DNA of 60,000 bases, taken from Antedon mediterranea. Taxonomy: Eukaryota; Echinodermata; Crinoidea; Comatulida; Antedonidae. A program made the position numbers and the translations under genes. Of this stretch, positions 15,001 to 22,833 are shown one piece after another; within the stretch, counting starts at the first letter, position 1, and each line of letters opens with the position of its first letter. The notes beneath the pieces are model-generated. The model saw only the letters and a list, made by a program, of their open reading frames with translations. It did not search any database and had not been told where the DNA came from. Location: positions 17,919,201 through 17,979,200 of the forward strand of contig NC_092670.1 of NCBI RefSeq assembly GCF_964355755.1. The letters run 5' to 3'.

Positions 15001-17273
15001 GCACAAGACTTTCACGAACTATTTATTTAGTGTCTATTTGTCTTGCCAAAGGCCTATACTCAACAAATCATTTTTTTTTCAAAGCAGCAAAAGAAATGTT
15101 TGAATAAAAAATGGTAAAAATTAATTACCAATTCTTATCTTTAATTTGTTATCTTCATATTTTACAGAAACCTAATTTAATTTTGAACGTGGATGGATTC
15201 ATCGGAGTTGCATTTGTTGATCTACTGCGCAACTGTGGAGCATTTACTCCGTACGTATTTAAATTTCAACATTATAGTATAGTATTTTATATGTTATGAT
15301 ACAGTAGATCCCCTATTTAAGGGACATTCCACGAAATGAACTCACACATTTATTTGTCACAAGATGACTAATGATGATTAAGGAAATATTTAAGTAGTAA
15401 TTAGTCAGTATTAGTATATTTAATTTTTACTTTCTATGGACAAGAGATTCCGAAATAAAAGATTGAATGAATACAGCATCAGCCAACCAGCCAATCACCC
15501 TACCAAGGGTTACAGGTCCCAGGTTTTTAGTTGTTTTTAAAATTAATTAGTGTTCCATGACCTTCTCATCAAAATTAACGTCTCTCATTGTTGTGCTACG
15601 TCAACATAATGTCAATGACGGCGAAATGTCTCCAATAATGGGGATAGCTATGCAAACAAGTAAGTAAGTAACCCATACTTTAGCTTGCAACTCATCGTAT
15701 AAAGTCTATTCAAGCATAGATATAGAGATATTATATGATTCAAGGGACACCTCTATTAAGGGGACACTTTGAGGTTTTACTGTATAATTTACAAATTAAA
15801 ATAGGATCGAATTTAACCAAGAGTTCCTCTGGAAATAGAAGTATCTAGTATACTTCCTCAGTGGTGCTATTACCATAAAATGCTAGCACCATATGTATCA
15901 ATTTATGTATTATGAAATTGATGGTTTCTAACAACTGTAACATGCACATTATGTTATTTTTTAAATATTTATTTTTATGTATAAAACTGTCAAAGTAGTT
16001 CCCTCTCCCTTTAATTTATGTGTTGCAGTTGTCAATATTTGTCCTAAGTGATTGTGTTTCAGTGGGATTTACCCAGGTTCGCAAGAAAATAGTTGATATT
16101 ATACGGGCATGTGACATATGACCTAAAAAAAATCTTCATAATAAACAGAGACTTTATGTCAATAGTAAATTATTTATTATTCCAAATTATACACTAAGAT
16201 TTTAAAAGAAAAAAAAGAAAACAAATTCCTTGCTTGCATTGAAGCATTGTAATTGATTTCCGTGTGTGACATCTTGTGGTTTGAGAAAGACAAAGCTAGT
16301 ATTAAATACAAACACAATCCACAAAGAAACCCCTTTTCAATAAAAGAATCAATTCAAGTTGAAGTTCTGTATCCGGGTGCCTGCTACTTTGCTCTTAAAG
16401 CGCTAATGATTATATTTAGTGCCATCTTGTGTGTGTGTCTTGTGGAGGGATTAAACATATACCTGCAATATTAGGTAGTGCGTCATGTTATTAATTGCAT
16501 GCTGGGGATATTGAGACATGTTTTCTTTCTCCCCACCTAGACACTGTTTTGTTAACACCCTACGACACATCTATTAACCTGACCCAAATTTTAAGTGCCC
16601 TCTATTTATGGGTTGATTACCTTTATTTGTAAGATGCTTTCCACATTGTGTAGTCCTGTGTTTAAATCTAGTACGAGTCCATTATTGTTTCTTTTATAAG
16701 CTTTAGATTAGCATGTGTGAAAGGACAGTAACCTAGGTATGGTAAACTGGTATTGGTGTCAATTTAAGACTCCTGAGTCCAAATCTAATGGCAACATGTG
16801 AATATTTGTATTTGGTATAAATAATGATGATAAAATATATTGATAATGATATATTGTTGTTTACAGTGAAGAAGCTAATGAATATGTTGAAATTGGTGCC
16901 CTCAACGGGTTATTTGTACTCGGCAGAAGTATGGGATTTATTGGTAAGTGTATATTTCCTCCACTGTATCAGAGAATAGTTGGCTCGGAGAAAAGTTTAG
17001 GTCCTCAAAAAATAATTTCTCATAAAAATATTGCTAACCAAGAAATTGACCAAAATACATTTACATGTACACGCATATATCAAACTACTACTGTATTCAT
17101 TATTGCTAGCAACTAAATATGTACAAAATAAATATATTATTTACATACTTTTAAAAACTTGTTTCTTTGTAGGCCACTATCTTGATCAAAAGCGATTGAA
17201 GCAGGGTCTGTACAGACATCCATGGGATGACATCTCATACATTCTGCCTGAAAATCTACCAGACATGCAATAA
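1..17273 (+). CDS. ACLY: ATP-citrate lyase (3' 20 exons, 5' end outside window)
   Basis: Cytosolic homotetramer that turns citrate, CoA and ATP into acetyl-CoA and oxaloacetate for lipid synthesis and protein acetylation. Exons: 1-49, 145-224, 706-833, 1663-1983, 2334-2451, 2689-2834, 3706-3861, 4243-4349, 4552-4720, 5210-5314, 5702-5980, 6351-6589, 7118-7211, 7868-8022, 8588-8738, 9450-9593, 10680-10793, 15168-15250, 16867-16943, 17173-17273. All junctions are GT-AG and the phases add up to 937 residues; animal ACLY is about 1100, so roughly 160 N-terminal residues are missing to the left. Visible are the end of the ATP-grasp region ([10 protein letters not shown]), the citrate-binding domain, a Ser/Lys-rich linker in exon 3706-3861 (the phosphorylated linker in mammals), the CoA-binding/ligase part with phospho-histidine motif FGHAGA (His codon 6474-6476), and the citrate-synthase-like C-terminus ([23 protein letters not shown]). 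The stop is TAA at 17271-17273. Identity with vertebrate ACLY is high throughout, so the call is firm. The intron after exon 10680-10793 carries a large minisatellite. Confidence 0.97.
1165..1290 (-). mobile_element. LINE 3' tail fragment with (GATAA)n microsatellite
   Basis: Read on the minus strand, GGATCAATAAAAGTTATC is followed by several TTATC repeats. This is the usual 3' end of CR1/L2/Rex-like LINEs in animals. No coding part is recognisable. It sits in the ACLY intron between exons 706-833 and 1663-1983. Confidence 0.5.
1361..1480 (+). mobile_element. LINE 3' tail fragment with (TTGAA)n end
   Basis: AATAAATGTTACTTTGAATT followed by repeated TTGAA units resembles a non-LTR retrotransposon 3' end with a short terminal microsatellite. 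It lies in the same intron as the minus-strand tail at 1165. A similar tail, CAATAAAGTAATCTTGAATC, is at about 4820-4850. Confidence 0.45.
2954..3046. mobile_element. palindromic MITE-like element with CCCCGAG ends
   Basis: An imperfect inverted repeat: CATCCCCGAGGGAATGATAT reads out from 2954 and its near complement returns at about 3005-3046, meeting in an AT-rich centre near 2999. Arms are about 43 bases with a few mismatches. It is non-coding and lies in the ACLY intron after exon 2689-2834. Confidence 0.5.
3878..4155. mobile_element. MITE-like element, TIR AAGG..TTcACACAC
   Basis: The left end AAGGTGTGTTCACACACACT matches the inverse of the right end (AGAGTGTGTAAACGTAGCCT) with a few differences, giving TIRs of about 23 bases. 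The interior has no ORF. A partial relative is at about 8783-8945, with shared words such as TTAACTCTGATA and AAGTGCT. It sits in the ACLY intron between exons 3706-3861 and 4243-4349. Confidence 0.5.
5423..5590. mobile_element. MITE family 1, copy A
   Basis: The left TIR TAAGCTCTGTCTACACTATC pairs with GATAGTGTAGACAGA at the right end. The interior is itself palindromic around ATATGGGCACATCACA. It is non-coding and in the ACLY intron between exons 5210-5314 and 5702-5980. Five further copies are in this window (6073, 49815, 52772, 54840, 56043). Confidence 0.75.
6073..6175. mobile_element. MITE family 1, copy B (short)
   Basis: TTAAGCTCTGTCTACACTAT opens the element and GATAGTATCGACGGAGCTTT closes it. 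It keeps ATATGGGCACATCACA but lacks part of the interior present in copy A, so it looks like an internally deleted version. ACLY intron. Confidence 0.7.
6245..6322. repeat. short hairpin-forming inverted repeat
   Basis: AGTCAGACTTGCTTTGATTC near 6253 is nearly complementary to GAAACGAAGCAAGTCTGAAT near 6295, forming a stem of about 20 bp with a short loop. It could be a tiny MITE or a chance RNA hairpin in the ACLY intron. Confidence 0.4.
6735..6965 (+). mobile_element. possible tRNA-derived SINE
   Basis: GGTGGTTATGATGCTTGACT followed by GGGTTCAAGTCC resembles the A-box and B-box of a tRNA promoter (B-box consensus GGTTCRANNCC), with about 150 bases of unrelated tail. No intact tRNA fold was drawn, so it is not a tRNA gene. 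ACLY intron. Confidence 0.4.
7303..7572. repeat. two tandem copies of a ~145-bp segment
   Basis: TAAAGATCCGTCTTGTAGTT at 7306 recurs at 7451, and GTTGTCCAGAATTGGAATCC follows in both. Spacing is 145 bases and similarity is high but not perfect. The segment is non-coding and directly precedes the 130-bp hairpin. Its origin is not recognised. Confidence 0.65.
7604..7733. repeat. perfect 61-bp inverted repeat with 8-base loop
   Basis: The left arm 7604-7664 and the right arm 7673-7733 are exact reverse complements over 61 bases, separated by 8 bases. The arms begin TTTCAATTCCTCTAATATG and contain AGACAAAGTATTTTTAATAC. It lies in the ACLY intron between exons 7118-7211 and 7868-8022. A recent MITE insertion or a fold-back duplication would explain the perfect match. 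Transcribed in the pre-mRNA it would form a long dsRNA stem. Confidence 0.9.
8238..8545. mobile_element. pogo/Tigger-like MITE
   Basis: The ends TACAGTCAAATACCGGACAC and GAGTCCGGTATTGACTGTA form TIRs of about 20 bases that begin CAGT next to TA. That matches Tc1-mariner/pogo-type non-autonomous elements. The interior has no transposase ORF. ACLY intron before exon 8588-8738. Confidence 0.6.
8783..8945. mobile_element. partial relative of the 3878-4155 MITE
   Basis: It shares TCACACACACT, AATGGATTT, AAGTGCTCG and TTAACTCTGATA in the same order as the element at 3878-4155, but the right terminal repeat is not evident. It is intronic in ACLY. Confidence 0.4.
9111..9410. mobile_element. MITE-like element with ACCGTATATACTC ends
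   Basis: ACCGTATATACTCTGGTATA at the left resembles the inverse of TATACTCAAGGATATTCGGT at the right. Inside are repeated GGGATTAGAC/GGACTATACCC words. Non-coding, in the ACLY intron before exon 9450-9593. Confidence 0.45.
10680..10793 (+). CDS. ACLY: ACLY exon 17 of those visible, donor copied into the adjacent minisatellite
   Basis: This exon encodes [14 protein letters not shown]...VEKITTAK and continues as [10 protein letters not shown] in the exon at 15168. The acceptor is TTCTTGTAG before 10680 and the donor is GCTAAG|GTATGA at 10793/10794. The last six exon bases and the intron start are the same as the core of the 41-bp repeat that follows. The exon ends on a whole codon, so any read-through into the repeat meets GTA TGA, an immediate in-frame stop. 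Confidence 0.93.
10788..14372 (+). repeat. 41-bp minisatellite (~87 units) in ACLY intron, each unit carrying a splice-donor copy
   Basis: The unit AGCTAAGGTATGATTGTTAC + CATCACACTATGTGTTCTAG + C is 41 bases (the TGTTACC start at 10801 recurs at 10842). It is repeated head to tail for about 3.58 kb with very few variants: GTTGTAG for GTTCTAG, GCTACC for GTTACC, CACCTAAG for CAGCTAAG, and a 5-base ACAGT insertion at about 11071, 11691, 11902 and 12522. The first unit starts inside the exon: GCTAAG|GTATGA is the true donor of exon 10680-10793. Almost every unit therefore holds AAG|GTATGA. A longer 831-bp period (20 units plus 11 bases) is visible within the array. Confidence 0.97.
14373..15167 (+). 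other. rest of the ACLY intron after the minisatellite
   Basis: AT-rich intron sequence without a gene. The only structure seen is a short inverted repeat at 14773-14811 (CATAGGGATATTTTAT against ATAAAATATCTCTATG, 7-base loop). The acceptor TTTTACAG ends at 15167. Confidence 0.6.
15300..15784. mobile_element. pogo/Tigger-like MITE
   Basis: The left end TACAGTAGATCCCCTATTTA and the right end GGACACTTTGAGGTTTTACT + GTA are loosely inverted and both start TACAGT, with TA next to each end. Inner repeats of AAGGGACA near both ends support one element. No ORF. It lies in the ACLY intron after exon 15168-15250. Confidence 0.5.
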
Positions 17274-17427
17274 AAAGCTGGCCTAGATCGTGCATCAGTA
17301 CAGAGATAATAATATAACAATTAGATTAAATTAATAATGTTGCTTTTCATAATTTACTTATTTATAAAATCTGTGTATTTAAATTAAAAATCTAGATTCA
17401 GTATTTGAATTTTCATTAATCAAGATT

Positions 17428-17433
17428 AATAAA
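17428..17433 (+). other. probable ACLY polyadenylation signal
   Basis: AATAAA lies about 155 bases after the ACLY stop codon, in AT-rich sequence just before the 21-bp-type tandem repeat begins. It is the first canonical signal after the stop. Assignment is by position only. Confidence 0.5.
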
Positions 17434-17450
17434 TACTATATGAATTATGT

Positions 17451-17880
17451 TCATGTCAATATGAACATAGTGTGACCATATATGAACATAGTGTGACCAT
17501 ATATGAACATAGTGTGACCATATATGAACATAGTGTGACCATATATGAACATAAAATAACTACGGTATATGAACATAGTACAACCATGACCATAGTACGG
17601 CCATAAAATGAACATATTACGACCATATATGAACATAGCATATCCATAATATGAACATATCATATCCAATATGAACATAGTATGGCCATATGAATGACCA
17701 TGAACATAGTATGACTATAATATGACCATAAAATGACCATAATATGAACATAGCATATCCAATATGAACATAGTATGACCATACAGTATATGAATGACCA
17801 TAATATGAACATTGTATAACCATAATATGAACATTGTACAGTATATCCAATATGAACATAGTATGGCCATATTATAGATA
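17451..17880. repeat. degenerate 21-bp-type tandem repeat downstream of ACLY
   Basis: GAACATAGTGTGACCATATAT (21 bases) is repeated exactly about four times from 17463 and then decays into mixtures of ATATGAACATAGTATG, TGACCATAA and CATATCC words up to about 17880. Open frames across it on the minus strand (MFIYGHT-like repeats) are by-products of the repeat. Confidence 0.9.
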
Positions 17881-18960
17881 TATAGTTGGACAATAATAGA
17901 AAGATGGATTTTTACATAATTTTGTGGTAATTGAATTGAGAATAATTTTGAAAAAAATTTGACCATTCCATGACAAATGTTAAAAATTATAATGTTCAGA
18001 AAGTAAGGAGGATTATAACATATTATGTGAACAAAACTAATATTTGTTCGTAGTGTTGATATTCTAAAAATACCAAAACATAAAATGTGTAACCCTTTTT
18101 CCAAGTTTGTTTTTTTTATACTAAATTAATTCATTAATTTTTTATTTTTTCGAGAGTGAAATAAATAAGACAACTTCCTATGTTGTAATAGCAGCTGGTA
18201 CTATGATGACTACAGTCTTTTTCTGATTTAAAATTAATTCTTTCAAATTACGATCGAAAATGGTAGTCTCATGAGCCTATTTTCGATGCTGTTTTTGTTT
18301 TTATATTAAGTAACTATAACTATTTCTACAACAATAGATTGTAAGGAGAGGAAGTTCTTAGATACATGGGCTTACTTTTGAGAATATGTATACCCCCACT
18401 GGGCTTATACAGTGCTTACTTAAATACGAAAGTGAGTGATTATTCGTGGTGGTAGAAAGAGTTTAATGTATTTTAGTGCTATGGAATATTTATTACATAT
18501 TTTTCAAATTGTGTTATTAATTGATTAATTAATTACCAAAAGAATAATTAAGTAAAATCACCCAATTGTTGATGTAATTATAGAGTTGGATTTGAGAAGT
18601 AACGATGTAAAATAAAGTAGGTCGGTACCCATGTTTGATCTTATCGTCTGTCATTAAATGTGTAAACTATACCGATGCACTCACTGTGTGTTCTGCCGAA
18701 AATAAAAAGGGGAATAACCTTTGGTAAATGTAAACGACAAACGAACATGATACTACTTACAAACAATAAATAGGATAGCTCCATTCTTGTTGTGTTATGG
18801 TTATTTTCTGACAATACTATGATTGATTAAAGGGCAAACCAGTGTCCAGTGAAACATAAAAACATTTTTGACCCTTTCATGTTTCGACAAAGCTGCCGAT
18901 TATAAGATGATAACGCAATGTATGCTTATAGAGCAACATTATCGCATAATTGATATTTGC
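17881..18960. other. intergenic stretch, no gene seen
   Basis: AT-rich sequence with short homopolymers between the ACLY-downstream repeat and the ~163-bp tandem repeat. No ORF with recognisable domains and no clear repeat was found. Confidence 0.5.
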
Positions 18961-18969
18961 ATGACTTTT

Positions 18970-19890
18970 TATTAGGTGATATAAATAACGAAAATGGTCA
19001 TTTCAAACTTTTTTTGACACTTGTTATTATATAATGACATGCGCATAATCATATAATGTTGTCTGTGCATGTTACCTCAATATGGCCGTTTTCGAAAAGA
19101 ATTGCCAAAAAGTACATTTTATAATACGTATTGAGGTTACATGCGCACACACCACAGTATGTTATTCTGTGCAATTTATTATGTCAACAACAAATAAAAG
19201 GGTCGAAATTTAGCCATTTTTCGAAGATTTTACTGTACAGGGATTGTTTCGGAAAATGGCAAAAAAAATGACTTTTATAATAATGGATTGAGATAACATG
19301 CGCAGACTACATTGTATGATTCTGCGCATGTCGTTATGTCAAAAAATAAAAGGGTTGAAATTTAAGCATTGTTCGAAAATTTTCTTGTGCATGCTGCATG
19401 TACAAAACAGGGATTGCTTCGGAAAATGGTTAAAAAACGTCTTTTATAATATGGATTGCGATAACATGCGCAAAACCACACTGTGTGATTATGCGCATGT
19501 CATTATGTAGGCCTATGTCAAAAATAAAATGGTTGAAATTTAGGCAGTTTTCGAAGATTTTTCTGTACTTTAGTACAGGGATTGCTTCGGAAAATGGCCA
19601 AAAAACAAGTTTTTAAAATATGGATTGAGATAACATGCGCACACCACATTATGAGATTCTGAGCATGTTATTATGTCAATAGGCCTAATAAAATGGTAGA
19701 AATTTAGGCAGTTTTCGAAGATTTTCCTGTACTATAGTACAGGGATTATTTCGGAAAATGGCAAAAAAACTACTTTATAATATGTATTCAAAAATAACAT
19801 GCGCAGACTACATTGTGTGATTCTGCGCATGTCGTTATGTCAAAAAATAAAAGGATTGAAATTTAGCCATTTTCGAAGATTTTTTTTCGG
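18970..19890. repeat. tandem repeat of ~163 bp, about 5-6 diverged copies
   Basis: The words GAAATTTAG (19205, 19357, 19535, 19699, 19858), AACATGCGCA, GCGCATGT..TTATGTCAA, GGGATTG/ATTTCGGAAAATGG and TTTTCGAAGATTTT recur in the same order with spacings of 152, 178, 164 and 159. Copies differ by small indels, and some carry a CTATAGTACAGGG-type insert. No coding frame is conserved. Confidence 0.85.
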
Positions 19891-20114
19891 TACAAATATA
19901 AAATTAAAGTAATAATAAAATCGGGCTTCGAATACTAGGACATTTCGCAGTTTTAATAAAGTTATATATTGGTTTGTACACAGATACAGTAAACTGAAAA
20001 CGTTGGGTTGGCCCCAACTGGTGTTCACAATTGTACGTTGCCGAGTTGCTGTAATGTTGAATAGGATTTAAAATCGAAAATGAACTTTGACAATACAAAT
20101 CAATTTAGCAATTA

Positions 20115-20120
20115 TTTATT
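20115..20120 (-). other. possible polyadenylation signal of the TPR-TIR gene
   Basis: TTTATT on the plus strand (AATAAA on the minus strand) lies about 510 bases past the TPR-TIR stop. It is the first clear signal seen beyond the 3' tandem copies. Confidence 0.35.
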
Positions 20121-20364
20121 TAAAGAGAAACAGGATAGGCCTATGAAACAGAAATAAAAACTATTTATATGGGTTAGTGAATACTAATGGTTTCATGGTA
20201 CATTGACAAAACTCAAGAGAACGCTACTTTCTTCCTGATGTCAGGCTGTTTTTCACATACAAACCTCTTCCCTGTTATATCTTGCTAGATTTCACACTAA
20301 AGTGTTCTTATTTTAGATTCTAAAACGGTGTTTTAGAAGATTAATTTCAGCAGTTTTAAAAGTT

Positions 20365-20665
20365 CATCTAAACGGTGATATGCTCATCCGTATCCTCCTT
20401 TCAAGAACCTTTCTAGCCTACTCCAATCTTCCTTTATTTAAGTTCTTCTAAACAGTGATATACTCATTCGTATCATCCATTCGAGATTCAAGAACCTTTC
20501 TAGCCTACTCCAATCTTCCTTTAAGTTCATCTATACGTTGGTACTCATCTGTATCATCCTTTTAGGAACCTTTCTAGCCTACTCCAATCTTCCTTTAAGT
20601 TCATCTATACGACGTTGGTACTCATCTGTATCATCCTTTTAGGAACCTTTCTAGCCTACTCCAAT
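20365..20665 (-). repeat. tandem copies of the TPR-TIR gene's last codons (74-87 bp spacing)
   Basis: GAACCTTTCTAGCCTACTCC occurs at 20405, 20492, 20566 and 20643, each followed by AATCTTCCTTTA. The 20643 copy encodes the protein's C-terminal SRLERFLKG on the minus strand. The other three lie downstream of the stop, in the 3' UTR or intergenic DNA. Spacings are 87, 74 and 77 bases. Confidence 0.9.
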
Positions 20666-22532
20666 CTTCCTTTAAAAATTGACCTCTGAACAGACGAATA
20701 TTTGAAAGATGTTCAATTTCTCTTGGAACACAAGCTTGTCTGAGGATTATGGGTGCGATGCAACTTCTTGTAATCATTTGCTCCATTGACTTCATCAGTT
20801 CAAATTGCCACAGCTTATCCTTCACGGACTCTGGACTGATGATGGTAATGATCTTGAAAGAGTTCTGAATAGCATTGGTGACGTCTGTTGCCATTGATTC
20901 CTCAGCGTCATAGTCCCGATATCTTACACAGCAACGCATTTTAAAATCTTTCTCCAGTTTTCTTATAAACTCTAAACACCACTTGTAATCGTCATGGCAA
21001 AAGCTTACAAAGAAATCGTATTTATAAGTCTTATTTAACGTTTGATTTTGGTGTGAAATTGGAGGTGATGGCAGCGTCATCTCAGAGAGAACGTTTACAT
21101 AGCCGGGGACATAACTAAGACAGAATTTAAACTGTGAAATATCACAATCTATACCATTGCATCGTTCATAACGTGACGACTGGAAAGCCTCAGCAAGAGT
21201 TATGGTTGAGCGGTTTAACTGACTACGCGTCTGTTTGTGCAAATGAAGTTGTCTAAGCGCTCCTTCCGGTTCATCAATGGCATACAGACATTCTGCCCAG
21301 CGGCAGTAAGTAATCGAAGGATCAAAATTGTCATTCTGTTCACAATTCACAGCGGCAACAAATTGATTTATTGCCAGGTTGTAGTCACCGAGTAGATAAA
21401 GTGTGTAGCCTAAATCAGAGTGGTCTGCGTGAACCTCTTTCAGGTTTATAGCTTGTTCAAAGTCATTCTTAGCATCTAGTAAAATCTGTCTTTTCTGTAC
21501 AGTGTCCGTGATATAATCTTTATCTTTGAACATTTCCAGCCGTAGCAGTCCGCGATAACGGTACGCAAACCAAGACTCTTCCTGTTTAAGCGAATCGTCG
21601 AGGAGGCAAAGAGCTTCGCTGTATCTTTTCAGATAGATGTACTCAGATGCGGCACGACGCTGAACAATTCTATCGTCAGAATTCACCTTCAACGCTTGCT
21701 CAAGACAATCTTGCGCAGTCATATTGCGCATGTCCTCGTCGTCCACAACTTCACACAAAGTACGACCTTTGACATGACGCAATAGAATACTGATAAAAAT
21801 CCACGATAAAGCTTTGTAGTTGAGCGGTCCGTTTTGAACACGAATCACTTTGTTGAAATAAGAAACAGCATTTTTGAAATAATGGTAGGTTTCACTTGGT
21901 TTAGCCCCGGTTGACGTCAGTTGAGCGTCTTTTCTATACAAAGCCAGCCCGTAATCAAACAACCATTCAGCTCTCTCTGGTATGCACGTCACGCTTTCTG
22001 CCAACTCTGCAGATTTGATCAAAATATCCATGTACGTGAAATCACGTTTGTCCTGTTGAAAATGGCGAATTGCGTGAGCCTTGTCGATCATCGCTCTAAC
22101 CTTTGCTTTAGTATCGTCTACCTGCATTATCCTCATTAACGCATTTCTGTATTCTCTGTATTTGCTAAGTTTTGATTGTCTGAAATATATTACAGCCAAA
22201 TTTGATATTGCGTTGTAATTGCCTGAATCACGCGCCAAAATTTCCTCCCAGACACTAACGCTAAGTTGTGTCTGCCCAGCAGTGTACAGTACATACGCCA
22301 ATAAGTTATTTATACTGAGGTAATATGTTGGAAGTTCATTATAATTAACATTTCTACTAGATAATAATTGTATTTCTGTTTCAAAATGTTTAATTTTAAT
22401 CTTTTTCAAATCAGTCCATGTTAAATGACAAGAAAGTTCCTCTCCATTCGATGTGTTTAGTTGAGGTGATGTTTCGGTAGTACTGGTGGGGCAAGTGCGC
22501 CACTTCTCGCATGACGTCAGTTGTATGTCCAT
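20631..22532 (-). CDS. TPR-repeat protein with C-terminal TIR domain
   Basis: One uninterrupted minus-strand frame of 633 codons from ATG at 22532 (MDIQLTSCEKW); the in-frame GTG just before it is not needed. A good acceptor (TTGTTATAG) ends at 22536, so a 5' non-coding or short upstream exon is likely. Residues about 70-450 are helical with TPR-like repeats (NAISNLAVIYFRQSKLSKYR, SWFAYRYRGLLRLEMF, HADHSDLGYTLYLLGDYNLA). From about residue 503 the TIR domain begins with KYDFFVSFCHDD (box 1), then RYRDYDAEES (box 2 region), ISPESVKDKLWQFEL (W..E, the position of the catalytic or structural Glu) and a C-terminal FLKEDWSRLERF helix. TIR domains mediate immune signalling by assembly, and some cleave NAD+. 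TPR-TIR fusions are known from invertebrate deuterostomes. The exact orthologue is not recognised. Confidence 0.85.
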   Translation of the reverse strand: MDIQLTSCEKWRTCPTSTTETSPQLNTSNGEELSCHLTWTDLKKIKIKHFETEIQLLSSRNVNYNELPTYYLSINNLLAYVLYTAGQTQLSVSVWEEILARDSGNYNAISNLAVIYFRQSKLSKYREYRNALMRIMQVDDTKAKVRAMIDKAHAIRHFQQDKRDFTYMDILIKSAELAESVTCIPERAEWLFDYGLALYRKDAQLTSTGAKPSETYHYFKNAVSYFNKVIRVQNGPLNYKALSWIFISILLRHVKGRTLCEVVDDEDMRNMTAQDCLEQALKVNSDDRIVQRRAASEYIYLKRYSEALCLLDDSLKQEESWFAYRYRGLLRLEMFKDKDYITDTVQKRQILLDAKNDFEQAINLKEVHADHSDLGYTLYLLGDYNLAINQFVAAVNCEQNDNFDPSITYCRWAECLYAIDEPEGALRQLHLHKQTRSQLNRSTITLAEAFQSSRYERCNGIDCDISQFKFCLSYVPGYVNVLSEMTLPSPPISHQNQTLNKTYKYDFFVSFCHDDYKWCLEFIRKLEKDFKMRCCVRYRDYDAEESMATDVTNAIQNSFKIITIISPESVKDKLWQFELMKSMEQMITRSCIAPIILRQACVPREIEHLSNIRLFRGQFLKEDWSRLERFLKG

Positions 22533-22536
22533 CACC

Positions 22537-22693
22537 TATAACAATGAAAACAAGTTTAAATTTATCATTGTGAAATTTCATTCTTCCTCTTATTTCTTTT
22601 AGTAGGATTGATACAGTGGCCGTACTTTGGGTGAAAGAGATTGGAAGAAACACCAACACCTTTCAAAATAAAAACAAAATCTCCTTATTGCAC
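22537..22693 (-). other. likely 5' intron or upstream region of the TPR-TIR gene
   Basis: Pyrimidine-rich sequence ending TTTCATTGTTATAG on the minus strand before the ATG looks like an intron 3' end. An open frame continues upstream with no recognisable protein. No TATA box or other promoter could be assigned. Confidence 0.35.
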
Positions 22694-22833
22694 TTAAAGC
22701 TTGGTTACCACTAGAGGACGCAACGCAACAACGTACGCGCAACGCAAGCGAGTCGACCAATTGCATGCGACATATTTTGGATGATCTATCGCGCTTACAT
22801 CTTGCTTTGCGTCCAATTGGGAACCAAGTTTAA
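22694..22833. mobile_element. MITE family 2, copy A (GC-rich interior)
   Basis: TTAAAGCTTGGTTACCACTA at the left is inverted as TGGGAACCAAGTTTAA at the right. The interior repeats GACGCAACGCAA and CGCAACGCAAGCGA. Related copies lie at 41025-41183 and 41405-41545. The ends TTAA could be the target duplication. Confidence 0.65.

Noticed and set aside
17451-18104. Minus-strand ORFs with MFIYGHT-like repeats
   Set aside because: They are translations of the tandem GAACATAGTGTGACCATATAT repeat, overlap in several frames and lack a domain.
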